A stretch of DNA of 41,595 nt from an uncultured Faecalibacterium sp. (GTDB taxonomy: Bacteria > Bacillota > Clostridia > Oscillospirales > Ruminococcaceae): NCBI GenBank assembly GCA_934526125.1, contig CAKSZU010000005.1, positions 1-41,595 on the forward strand, read 5' to 3'. The notes under the pieces were generated by a model. It ran no database searches. It saw only the letters and a program-made list of their open reading frames with translations, and was not told the DNA's origin. The translations under genes and the position numbers were made by a program. This document shows positions 19,925 to 27,459 of the stretch, one piece after another. How positions within the stretch are numbered: position 1 is the first letter of the stretch; each line of letters starts with the position of its first letter.

Positions 19925-21295
19925 ATGCAGAATTCAACCATTGCGGCCATTGCCACCGCGCCGGGGGCAGGCGGCATTGCCGTAGTGCGCCTTTCCGGCC
20001 CGGAGAGCTACGCCGTGGCAGCCCGGGTGTTCCGTCCGGCCAACCCCGCCAAAAAGGTGGAGGAGGCCAAAGGCTATACCGCCCTGTTCGGGAGCTTTCT
20101 GGAAGGGGAGGATGCCTTTGACGAGGGCGTGGCCCTGTTTTTCCGGGCACCCCACAGTTACACCGGCGAAGATGTGGTGGAGCTGTCCTGCCATGGCGGG
20201 AGCGCTGTGGCCCGGCGGCTGGTGGAGAGCTGCGTGGAAGCCGGGGCTGTCCCGGCGCCCCCCGGCGAGTACACCCGCCGCGCGTTCCTGAACGGCAAAC
20301 TGAGCCTGACCCAGGCGGAGGCGGTCATGGATCTGGTCTCCGCCGACGGGCGGCAGGGGGCCGCGCTGGCCAATGCATCCCTGAAGGGGGCGCTGGCCCG
20401 GAAGATCAGGGCCGAAAAAGAGGCCCTGACCGGTTTGCAGGCCCATCTGGCGGCCTGGGTGGATTTCCCCGAGGAGGATGTGCCGGAGCTGGCGGACGGC
20501 CATCTGGTGTCCGTTCTCACTCAGGTAAGGGGGGAGCTGGACACCCTGATCCGGAACTATGACGCGGGGGCCGTCCTGCGGGAGGGCGTGGACTGCGCCA
20601 TCGTGGGCCGCCCCAATGCAGGCAAGTCCACCCTGCTGAACCTGTTGGCCGGGTTCGACCGGGCGATCGTCACGCCGGTGGCGGGCACTACCCGGGACGT
20701 GGTGGAGCAGGCGGTGCAGCTGGGGGATATCCGGCTGAACCTGTCGGACACCGCCGGTCTGCGCCAGACCGAGGACGCCATTGAGGCCGAGGGCATCCGC
20801 CGCAGCTGGGAAAAGCTGGAACAGGCCGGGCTGATCCTGGCCGTGTTCGACGGCTCCGAGCCCCTGACCCGGGAGGATCTGGAGCTGGCGCAGAAGTGCG
20901 CCGGGCGGCCCGCCATTGCACTGATCAACAAGGAGGACCGGCCCACCCGCTTTGATGCAGAGATGATCGCGGCGGATTTCGCCATGGTGATCCCGGTCTG
21001 CTGCCGGGAAGAGGGGAGCCGCAGGGTGATCTCCGCCGCAGTGGCCCGGCTGCTGGGCACGGCGCAGATCGACCCCCATGCCGCCAGCCTGTCGGGGCAG
21101 CGGCAGCTTTCGGCGGCCATCCGTGCCCGGGATGCCGTGGCCGGTGCGCTGGAGGCGGTACAGGGGGGCTTCGGGCTGGATGCAGTCTCCGTCTGCGTGG
21201 ACGATGCCCTTGCGGCCCTCTGCGACCTGACCGGCGAAAATGCGTCGGAAAATGTCATCAATGAAGTTTTTGAACGTTTTTGTGTGGGAAAGTAA
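19925..21295 (+). CDS. mnmE: tRNA modification GTPase MnmE (TrmE)
   Basis: The 456-residue protein has the N-terminal tetrahydrofolate-binding domain (IAAIATAPGAGGIAVVRLSG), a helical domain split by a G domain with GRPNAGKST, GTTRDV, DTAGL and NKED motifs, and the C-terminal CVGK containing the catalytic Cys. With MnmG it makes 5-carboxymethylaminomethyl-uridine (or the aminomethyl form) at tRNA wobble U34. AAGGGGAG precedes the ATG. mnmG starts three bases after the stop, and both subunits act as one complex. Confidence 0.97.
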   Translation: MQNSTIAAIATAPGAGGIAVVRLSGPESYAVAARVFRPANPAKKVEEAKGYTALFGSFLEGEDAFDEGVALFFRAPHSYTGEDVVELSCHGGSAVARRLVESCVEAGAVPAPPGEYTRRAFLNGKLSLTQAEAVMDLVSADGRQGAALANASLKGALARKIRAEKEALTGLQAHLAAWVDFPEEDVPELADGHLVSVLTQVRGELDTLIRNYDAGAVLREGVDCAIVGRPNAGKSTLLNLLAGFDRAIVTPVAGTTRDVVEQAVQLGDIRLNLSDTAGLRQTEDAIEAEGIRRSWEKLEQAGLILAVFDGSEPLTREDLELAQKCAGRPAIALINKEDRPTRFDAEMIAADFAMVIPVCCREEGSRRVISAAVARLLGTAQIDPHAASLSGQRQLSAAIRARDAVAGALEAVQGGFGLDAVSVCVDDALAALCDLTGENASENVINEVFERFCVGK

Positions 21296-21297
21296 GA

Positions 21298-23175
21298 ATG
21301 AACCATTTAGGAGATTATGATGTGATCGTCATCGGTGCCGGACATGCGGGCATCGAGGCGGCCCATGCCGCTGCGACGCTGGGGGCAAGGACGGCAGTGT
21401 TTACTATGAGCCTGGATGCCATCGGCAACATGCCCTGCAATCCCAGCATCGGCGGAACAGCAAAAGGAACGCTGGTACGCGAATTGGATGCTCTCGGCGG
21501 CGTGATGGGCCTTGCGGCGGACGCCACCTATCTGCAGAGCCGGATGCTGAACCGGGGCAAGGGCCCGGCGGTCCATGCCCTGCGGGTCCAGACCGACCGC
21601 AAACGCTACCATGAATATATGAAACACGCTCTGGAGCGGACGCCGGGCCTTACCATCCATCAGGCCGAGGTGGTCTCCATTGAGGTGGAGAACGGCCATG
21701 TGAAGGGCGTGGTGACCCAGCTGAACGGGGAATACGGCGCAAAATGCGTGGTCATTGCCACCGGCACCAATCTGGGCGGCAAGATCTTTGTGGGCGATGC
21801 GTGGTATGCCTCCGGTCCGGACGGGATGCACGCCGCCAACGCCCTGACCGAAAGCCTGAAGGCGGCCGGGCTGCCCCTGCGCCGGTTCAAGACCGGCACA
21901 CCGGCCCGCGTCCACCGCCGCAGCATCGATTTCTCCCAGCTGGAATGCCAGCCAGGGGACCCGGACAACGAGCTGCAGCCCTTCAGCTTCCTGACGGATG
22001 CCCCCATGCACAACAAGGTGGAGTGCTGGATCGCCTATACCAACCCGACGACCCATAAGATCATTCTGGACAACATCCAGCGCAGCCCCCTGTACGGCGG
22101 CATGATCGAGGGCGTCGGCCCCCGGTACTGCCCTTCCATCGAGGATAAGGTCGTGCGCTTTGCGGGCAAGGACCGGCACCCCATCTTTGTGGAGCCCTGC
22201 GGCGAAAACACCGAGGAGATGTATCTGCAGGGCGCTTCCAGCAGCCTGCCGGAGGATGTGCAGAACGCCTTTTACCGCAGCATCAAGGGGTTCGAACATC
22301 TTGAGATCATGCGCCCGGCCTACGCCATCGAGTATGACTGTGTGGACCCCACCAGTCTGGAAGCCACGCTGGAAAGCAAGGTGGTCCGGGGCCTGTACGG
22401 GGCCGGGCAGTTCAACGGGACGTCCGGCTATGAGGAAGCTGCGGCCCAGGGCCTGCTGGCAGGCCTGAACGCCGCCCGGAATGCTCTGGGAAAGGACCAG
22501 CTGATCCTGGCCCGCCATACCAGCTATCTGGGAACGCTGGTGGATGATCTGGTCACCAAGGGCGTCATGGACCCCTACCGGATGATGACCAGCCGCAGCG
22601 AGTACCGCCTGACCCTCCGGCAGGATAACGCCGACCAGCGGCTGACCCCCATTGGCCGGGAATACGGTCTGGTGCAGGACGACCGCTGGGCGAAATACCA
22701 GCACACCCAGAGCCTTCTGGAAGCCGAGCGCCGCCGCCTGCACGAGGCGCACCTCCGCACCGCAGAACTGCAGGCGGCCATGGAGGCGGCGGGGATCGCC
22801 CCGGCAGCCGAGGGCGGCATTGCCGAAGAGCTGCTCCGCCGCCCGGAGATCCACTATCCGCTTATTGCGGGGATCATCGGCTGGGGAGAGGGGATCACCC
22901 CCATGCTGGCCGAGCGTCTGGAGACCGAGATCAAATATGCCGGGTACATCGCCCGGCAGGACCGGATGATCCGCGAGGTCGCCCGCCACGAAAAGACGGT
23001 CATCCCGGAGAAATTTTCCTATGAAGGGCTCACGGGCCTGACGCTGGAAGCCCGGGAAAAGCTGGCCCGCATCCGTCCCCGGAACCTGGGGCAGGCGGGC
23101 CGCATCCCGGGGGTATCGCCGTCGGATGTGGCGCAGCTGAGCATTGCGCTGGCGGCGGCAAAGAGGGGAGAATGA
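21298..23175 (+). CDS. mnmG: tRNA uridine-5-carboxymethylaminomethyl modification enzyme MnmG (GidA)
   Basis: The 625-residue FAD enzyme has the dinucleotide fold VIVIGAGHAGIEAA at the start, the CNPSIGGTAKG signature with a catalytic Cys, the FKTGTPARVHRRSIDF signature and the GQFNGTSGYEEAAAQGL block. It works with MnmE on tRNA U34. The ATG at 21298 starts the conserved N-terminus; a GTG 18 bases earlier is inside mnmE and less likely. The ribosome site is weak (GGGAAAG), so coupling to mnmE translation is probable. Confidence 0.97.
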   Translation: MNHLGDYDVIVIGAGHAGIEAAHAAATLGARTAVFTMSLDAIGNMPCNPSIGGTAKGTLVRELDALGGVMGLAADATYLQSRMLNRGKGPAVHALRVQTDRKRYHEYMKHALERTPGLTIHQAEVVSIEVENGHVKGVVTQLNGEYGAKCVVIATGTNLGGKIFVGDAWYASGPDGMHAANALTESLKAAGLPLRRFKTGTPARVHRRSIDFSQLECQPGDPDNELQPFSFLTDAPMHNKVECWIAYTNPTTHKIILDNIQRSPLYGGMIEGVGPRYCPSIEDKVVRFAGKDRHPIFVEPCGENTEEMYLQGASSSLPEDVQNAFYRSIKGFEHLEIMRPAYAIEYDCVDPTSLEATLESKVVRGLYGAGQFNGTSGYEEAAAQGLLAGLNAARNALGKDQLILARHTSYLGTLVDDLVTKGVMDPYRMMTSRSEYRLTLRQDNADQRLTPIGREYGLVQDDRWAKYQHTQSLLEAERRRLHEAHLRTAELQAAMEAAGIAPAAEGGIAEELLRRPEIHYPLIAGIIGWGEGITPMLAERLETEIKYAGYIARQDRMIREVARHEKTVIPEKFSYEGLTGLTLEAREKLARIRPRNLGQAGRIPGVSPSDVAQLSIALAAAKRGE

Positions 23176-23177
23176 AC

Positions 23178-23732
23178 ATGGAGCTGATACTGTACGAAGG
23201 CCGCCCGGCAGACTGCACCGGCCGGCTGGAAAAAGAGATCCGCACCTACGATCTGCTGGATGCCCTGGGCATCCCGTTCTGGCGGACGGATCACGCATTC
23301 ATGAAGGCGGACACCATGGAGGACTGCAAGGTCATCGACGACTGCCTGGGAGCTACCGTCTGCAAGAACCTGTTCCTCTGCAACCGGCAGAAAACGAACT
23401 ACTACCTGCTCATGATGCCGGGGGACAAGCCTTTCAAGACCAAGGAGCTGTCCCACCAGCTGGGGATCGCCCGGCTGAGCTTTGCCTCCCCGGAGGACAT
23501 GGAGCAGTATCTGGACTGCACACCGGGGTCCTCCTCCATCATGGGCCTTGCCAACGACAGAGAGAACCGGGTGCAGCTGCTGATGGATGAGGATGTGACC
23601 CGTGGCGAATTCCTGGGCTGTCATCCCTGCATCAATACCTCTTCGCTGAAGCTGCGCACGGCGGATGTGATGGAAAAGTTTCTGCCTGCGGTCCATCACG
23701 AGCCGGTCTTTGTGCATCTGACCGGCGAATAA
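23178..23732 (+). CDS. ProX-like prolyl-tRNA deacylase (YbaK/INS superfamily)
   Basis: The 184-residue protein has the free-standing trans-editing domain seen in ProX/PrdX: the conserved Lys in CKNLFLCNRQKTNYYLL, MMPGDKPFKTKEL, TPGSSSIMGLAND and GCHPC.NT.SLK. Members hydrolyse Ala-tRNA(Pro) or related mischarged tRNAs, helping translation accuracy next to two other tRNA-linked genes. Start ATG 23178 has GGGGAG 7 bases before it; the alternative ATG at 23172 overlaps the mnmG stop but lies only one base from that site. The gene is the third in the mnmE-mnmG run. Confidence 0.87.
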   Translation: MELILYEGRPADCTGRLEKEIRTYDLLDALGIPFWRTDHAFMKADTMEDCKVIDDCLGATVCKNLFLCNRQKTNYYLLMMPGDKPFKTKELSHQLGIARLSFASPEDMEQYLDCTPGSSSIMGLANDRENRVQLLMDEDVTRGEFLGCHPCINTSSLKLRTADVMEKFLPAVHHEPVFVHLTGE

Positions 23733-23751
23733 CAGAAAGGAAAACGGCACT

Positions 23752-24459
23752 ATGATCGACAAAAAGCGTCTGGAAGAAAAGTGTTCCACGTGGAACATTG
23801 CCCTGACCGGGCGGCAGCTGGACCAGCTGGATGCCTTTGCGCAGATCCTTGTGGACTACAACCAGAAGGTCAACCTGACCGCCATCACCGACCCCGAGGG
23901 CATTGAGGACAAGCATTTCCTCGACAGCCTGCTCTTTGCCAGCCAGCCCGAAGTGGCAGGGAAGATGGTGGATGTGGGTGCCGGTGCCGGTTTTCCGGGC
24001 ATCGTGACCAAGATCTACAAGCCGGAGCTGGAGCTGACCCTCATGGAGCCCACCGGCAAACGGGTGGAGTTCCTGAAATATGCCTGCGCTCAGCTGGGGC
24101 TGACCGGGGTGGAGTTCGTCAAGGAGCGCGCCGAAGAGGCCGCCCGGAAGGTCTGGCGGGAGCAGTTTGATCTGGCTTCGGCCCGGGCCGTGGCCGCGCT
24201 GCCCATGCTGGCCGAGTACTGCCTGCCGCTGGTCAAGCCCGGCGGAAACTTCCTGGCCATGAAGGGCGCTTCCGGCGAGGAGGAGCTGGCCGCCGCCCGG
24301 GGTGCCATCAAAAAGCTGGGCGGAGAATACAAAGAGACCCGCACCCTGCACCTGCCCGGCGGCGACACCCGCACTCTGATCCTCTGCAAAAAGATTTCGC
24401 AGACTCCGACAGCCTACCCCAGAAACGGCGGTAAAATCGCAAAATCGCCGCTGAAATAA
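23752..24459 (+). CDS. rsmG: 16S rRNA (guanine527-N7)-methyltransferase RsmG
   Basis: The 235-residue class I methyltransferase has the SAM motif MVDVGAGAGFPGIV and the N-terminal RsmG block (YNQKVNLTAITDPEGIEDKHFLDSLL). It methylates G527 of 16S rRNA; loss in other bacteria gives low-level streptomycin resistance. A perfect parS-type palindrome lies inside codons 11-16 and encodes CSTWNI, so the protein sequence there is partly set by a DNA site. The last 20 residues form a basic extension. A terminator follows. Confidence 0.96.
   Translation: MIDKKRLEEKCSTWNIALTGRQLDQLDAFAQILVDYNQKVNLTAITDPEGIEDKHFLDSLLFASQPEVAGKMVDVGAGAGFPGIVTKIYKPELELTLMEPTGKRVEFLKYACAQLGLTGVEFVKERAEEAARKVWREQFDLASARAVAALPMLAEYCLPLVKPGGNFLAMKGASGEEELAAARGAIKKLGGEYKETRTLHLPGGDTRTLILCKKISQTPTAYPRNGGKIAKSPLK
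23782..23797. promoter_or_regulatory. parS: parS site inside rsmG
   Basis: TGTTCCACGTGGAACA is a perfect 16-bp palindrome. It matches the ParB site consensus of Firmicutes (TGTTTCACGTGAAACA) except for a C/G pair at positions 5 and 12. Two identical copies occur near parA. Confidence 0.88.
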
Positions 24460-24482
24460 CGGAAATACGTCCGAAATATGAG

Positions 24483-24525
24483 AAGCCCTGCCGAACGAAT
24501 CTTCTGGCAGGGCTTTTTGTTTTCT
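24483..24525 (+). terminator. terminator after rsmG
   Basis: A 10-bp stem AAGCCCTGCC / GGCAGGGCTT (24483-24492 with 24506-24515) is followed by TTTGTTTT. It separates the mnmE-rsmG operon from noc. Confidence 0.88.
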
Positions 24526-24533
24526 GGTACACT
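24525..24533 (+). promoter_or_regulatory. candidate extended -10 promoter for noc
   Basis: TGG followed by TACACT. No convincing -35 is present. It lies between the rsmG terminator and the Noc-type palindrome. Confidence 0.4.
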
Positions 24534-24551
24534 GGGTGCAGAGCCAAGCGA

Positions 24552-24583
24552 TTTTCCACTGTTTCCCGGGAAACGGTGGAAAA
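24552..24583. promoter_or_regulatory. candidate Noc-binding site in the noc leader
   Basis: A 32-bp palindrome with a single mismatched pair has the core GTTTCCCGGGAAAC (24561-24574) and outer arms TTTTCCAC and GTGGAAAA. The core agrees with the B. subtilis Noc site ATTTCCCGGGAAAT at all 12 inner positions and differs from the parS palindromes of this window at the central CCGG. It lies 34 bases before the noc ATG, downstream of the likely promoter, so Noc may nucleate here and control its own gene. Confidence 0.75.
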
Positions 24584-24616
24584 CCCTGTCACATTTCAGC
24601 GAAAGGGGAAAGAATC

Positions 24617-25411
24617 ATGTTTGAATGGAAGAAATCTGCCGGAAAGATCTACACCCTGCCCGTGGATGCCATCCGCCCGTCGCCGTTTCAGGCCCGCACC
24701 ACCTTTGACGAAAAGGAGCTGGCGGGGCTGGCCCAGAGCATTCTGGAAAACGGTCTGCTGCAGCCCATCTCGGTGCGCCGCACCGGCGACGGCTACGAGC
24801 TGGTGGCAGGGGAGCGGCGGCTCCGGGCCTGCAAGCTGGCCAAACTGCCCACCATCCCCGCCATCCTCTGCGACTGCGGCGACGAGAAAACGGCGGCCCT
24901 CGGCCTGCTGGAAAACCTCCAGCGGGAGGACCTGAATCCCTTTGAGCAGGCGCAGGGCCTGCGGGACGTCATGGTGCTGTGGGACTGCACCCAGGCCGAA
25001 GCCGCCAAACGGCTTGGCATGGCGCAGCCCACCCTCGCCAACAAACTGCGGCTGCTGCAGCTCACCGCCGACCAGCGCCAGTTCGTGCTGGACAACGGCC
25101 TCACCGAGCGCCACGCCCGGGCCGTGCTCCGCCTGCCGGAGAACCGCCGCAGCGAGGCCCTGATCACCATTGCCCGGCGGCGGATGAATGCCCGGCAGAC
25201 CGACCTCTACATTGAGCAGCTGCTCAACCAGACCGCGGCAGGCCGCCACCGGATCTCCATGGTCAAGGATGTCCGGATCTTTGTCAACACCATCGACCAC
25301 GCCATCCGGCTGATGACGGACAACGGCGTCCCCGCCACCGCCCACCGGGAAGAGCGGGACGGCTACATCGAATACACCGTCCGCATCCCCACCGCCGCAG
25401 CACAGAAATAG
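24617..25411 (+). CDS. noc: nucleoid occlusion protein Noc (ParB paralogue)
   Basis: The 264-residue ParB-like CTPase has the CTP-binding block GERRLRA (65-71), ENLQRE (99-104) and a helix-turn-helix. At the positions that separate Noc from ParB in B. subtilis studies it carries Gln137, Lys143 and Arg165 (Noc-type) where the neighbouring ParB has Arg156, Ser162 and Gly184; the fourth is Gln148 rather than Lys. Noc binds its own sites, spreads, tethers DNA to the membrane and blocks FtsZ assembly over the nucleoid. The N-terminus (MFEWKK...) is short but could be a membrane anchor. rsmG-noc-parA-parB is the usual order. Confidence 0.9.
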   Translation: MFEWKKSAGKIYTLPVDAIRPSPFQARTTFDEKELAGLAQSILENGLLQPISVRRTGDGYELVAGERRLRACKLAKLPTIPAILCDCGDEKTAALGLLENLQREDLNPFEQAQGLRDVMVLWDCTQAEAAKRLGMAQPTLANKLRLLQLTADQRQFVLDNGLTERHARAVLRLPENRRSEALITIARRRMNARQTDLYIEQLLNQTAAGRHRISMVKDVRIFVNTIDHAIRLMTDNGVPATAHREERDGYIEYTVRIPTAAAQK

Positions 25412-25416
25412 GGAAT

Positions 25417-25432
25417 TGTTCCACGTGGAACA
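25417..25432. promoter_or_regulatory. parS: parS site after noc
   Basis: TGTTCCACGTGGAACA, perfect palindrome, five bases after the noc stop. Confidence 0.88.
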
Positions 25433-25494
25433 GAAAAGAATCCGAAAAAATCCACAAAAAACGGTTTGCAAGGCGTAAAATTCGGCAGAAGCGG

Positions 25495-25523
25495 TTCAAA
25501 AAGCCGTTCTGATGTGCTATACT
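25495..25523 (+). promoter_or_regulatory. parA-parB promoter
   Basis: TTCAAA, 17 bases, TATACT with extended -10 TGC. The parS site at 25575 is about 50 bases downstream, in the leader, so ParB spreading could repress it. Confidence 0.65.
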
Positions 25524-25574
25524 AGAAGATAAAGGGGCCTTGCTGCGGGGAAAACAGCGGACCCTGACCTCGGA

Positions 25575-25590
25575 TGTTCCACGTGGAACA
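25575..25590. promoter_or_regulatory. parS: parS site in the parA leader
   Basis: TGTTCCACGTGGAACA, perfect palindrome, 30 bases before the parA GTG. Confidence 0.88.
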
Positions 25591-25620
25591 AATAAATTTT
25601 CCCGGGAGGAAACAAATCGC

Positions 25621-26475
25621 GTGGCAAAAATCGTTGCAATTGCAAACCAAAAAGGCGGCGTGGGCAAGACCACAACGGCCGTGAACCTTTCATCCTGCGT
25701 TGCGGCTCTGGGCAAAAAGACCCTGATCGTGGATCTGGACCCGCAGGGCAACACCACCACCGGCTACGGCATCCCCAAGCGGAGCGTGGAAGTGGGCACC
25801 TATGAACTGCTGATCGGCGAGGCGGAGGCCCGCGAGGCCATCCGCAAGACCGAGTTCCGGACGGATGTCATCGGTTCCAACACCCGGCTGGCTGGTGCGG
25901 GACTGGAAATGATCGACCTGCCGGGCCGCGAGAGCCGCCTGCGCAAGGCGCTGGCCACGGTGCAGAAGGACTACGACTTCATCTTCATCGACTGCCCGCC
26001 CAGCCTGGATCTGCTGACGCTGAACGGCCTGTGCGCCTGCGACAGTGTGCTGATCCCCATCCAGTGTGAGTACTACGCGCTGGAAGGCCTGTCGGAGCTG
26101 ATCAGTACCCTCAAGACCATCCGCAAGAAGTACAACCCCTATCTGGACATCGAGGGCGTGGTGTTCACCATGTTTTCCGGACGGCTGAACCTGACGCTGC
26201 AGGTGGTGGATCAGGTCAAGAAGTATTTTGGCTCCAAGGTCTACAAGACCACGATCCCGCGGACCATCCGCATTTCGGAGGCACCCAGCTACGGGCAGCC
26301 CATCAATTTCTACGAGCCCAAGGGCAAGGGCAGCGAAGCGTACATGGATCTGGCGATCGAGTTCATCAAGAACAACCGCCCTCATGAGCCGGTCCGCCGC
26401 CGGACCAAAGGCGGCAGCGCCGCCGCAGAGGCCGGGGCCAACGCACTGGAACAAGTGAAGCAGAGGGAGTCGTGA
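25621..26475 (+). CDS. parA: chromosome partitioning ATPase ParA/Soj
   Basis: The 284-residue protein has the deviant Walker A KGGVGKTTT (11-19), IVDLDPQGN and FIDCPPSLDLLT. ATP-bound ParA dimers coat the nucleoid and, with ParB-parS, separate new origins; in Firmicutes it also modulates DnaA. The start is GTG at 25621 with GGGAGGA 10 bases before it; the longer frame upstream runs through the parS site. It is about 30 residues longer than B. subtilis Soj because of a basic, Ala-rich C-terminal tail (RRRTKGGSAAAEAG). parB follows after 3 bases. Confidence 0.95.
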   Translation: MAKIVAIANQKGGVGKTTTAVNLSSCVAALGKKTLIVDLDPQGNTTTGYGIPKRSVEVGTYELLIGEAEAREAIRKTEFRTDVIGSNTRLAGAGLEMIDLPGRESRLRKALATVQKDYDFIFIDCPPSLDLLTLNGLCACDSVLIPIQCEYYALEGLSELISTLKTIRKKYNPYLDIEGVVFTMFSGRLNLTLQVVDQVKKYFGSKVYKTTIPRTIRISEAPSYGQPINFYEPKGKGSEAYMDLAIEFIKNNRPHEPVRRRTKGGSAAAEAGANALEQVKQRES

Positions 26476-26478
26476 TCT

Positions 26479-27348
26479 ATGGCAAAGAGAAAAGGAGGCC
26501 TCGGCCGGGGGCTGGAAAGTCTGTTTGAGGACACGGCCCCCAGCTTTGAGTCCGATACCCGGATCGAGTCGCTGCCCCTGCGGGAGATTGAACCCGACCC
26601 GGAACAGCCCCGCAAGACCTTTGACGATGAGGCGCTGGCAGAGCTGGCGGCCAGCATCTCGGAACATGGGCTGCTGCAGCCCATCGCCGTGCGGCCCCAC
26701 GGGCTGGACAATTACCGCATCGTGGCGGGTGAGCGCCGCTGGCGGGCCTGCCGGATGGCAGGGCTGACCGATGTGCCCGTCATCGTGAAGGATGTGACTG
26801 ACGAGCAGGCCATGGAGCTGGCGCTGGTGGAGAACCTCCAGCGCGAGGACCTGGACCCGGTGGAAGAAGCCCTGGGCATCCGGGAGCTGATGACCCGCTG
26901 CGATCTGACCCAGGAGCAGGCGGCCCGGAAGCTGGGCAAGAGCCGCAGCGCCCTTGCCAACAGTCTGCGGCTGCTCAACCTGCCGGAATCGGTGCTGGAG
27001 CTGCTGAAGAGCGGTTTCCTGACCACGGGCCATGCCAAGGTGATCCTGGGCCTGCCCACGCCGGAGCTGCAGGAGCAGGCGGCACAGCTCATCGCTGACC
27101 ACGAACTGAACGTCCGTCAGGCCGAGGCTCTGTGCAAGAAGCTGGCAAAGCCCCCGAAGGAGCCGGAAGAACCGGCCCCCCGCGGGACCCTGCCTGTGGA
27201 AGTGGAAGAGAGCCTGAAACAGGTGCTGGGCAGCGAGGTCAATGTGGCCTACCACGGCGGCAAGGGCAAGCTCACCGTCCATTTTTATTCGGACGAGCAG
27301 CTCCGGGCCTTTGCAAATCTGCTGGGGCAGTACCAGCAGGAGGGCTGA
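26479..27348 (+). CDS. parB: chromosome partitioning protein ParB/Spo0J
   Basis: The 289-residue protein begins KRKGGLGRGLESLF, the ParA-stimulating N-terminal peptide, then has GERRWRA (84-90), ENLQRED and the helix-turn-helix KLGKSRSALANSLRLL. Arg156 and Gly184 are the parS-reading type. A dimerisation domain ends the protein. It binds parS, clamps and slides using CTP, and loads SMC at the origin. It is the parS partner for the three exact palindromes nearby; Noc is its paralogue two genes upstream. Confidence 0.96.
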   Translation: MAKRKGGLGRGLESLFEDTAPSFESDTRIESLPLREIEPDPEQPRKTFDDEALAELAASISEHGLLQPIAVRPHGLDNYRIVAGERRWRACRMAGLTDVPVIVKDVTDEQAMELALVENLQREDLDPVEEALGIRELMTRCDLTQEQAARKLGKSRSALANSLRLLNLPESVLELLKSGFLTTGHAKVILGLPTPELQEQAAQLIADHELNVRQAEALCKKLAKPPKEPEEPAPRGTLPVEVEESLKQVLGSEVNVAYHGGKGKLTVHFYSDEQLRAFANLLGQYQQEG

Positions 27349-27459
27349 CCGACGGCCGGCCCGAACGAAGCGATCTGAGGCGGCATTCCCGCCTCTGAAC
27401 GGCGCAGGACAGGGGAGCCCCTGCCTGCGGGAACCGAAATAGAGTAAGGAGAGTAAATC

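Noticed and set aside
25597..25610. TTTTCCCGGGAGGA as a second Noc site before parA
   Set aside because: Left half fits but the right half is the parA ribosome site (GGGAGGA); symmetry is broken, so coincidence is likely.
27349..27459. T-box leader for serS
   Set aside because: Small hairpins are present but there is no T-box signature sequence, no terminator and the gap is only 111 bases.
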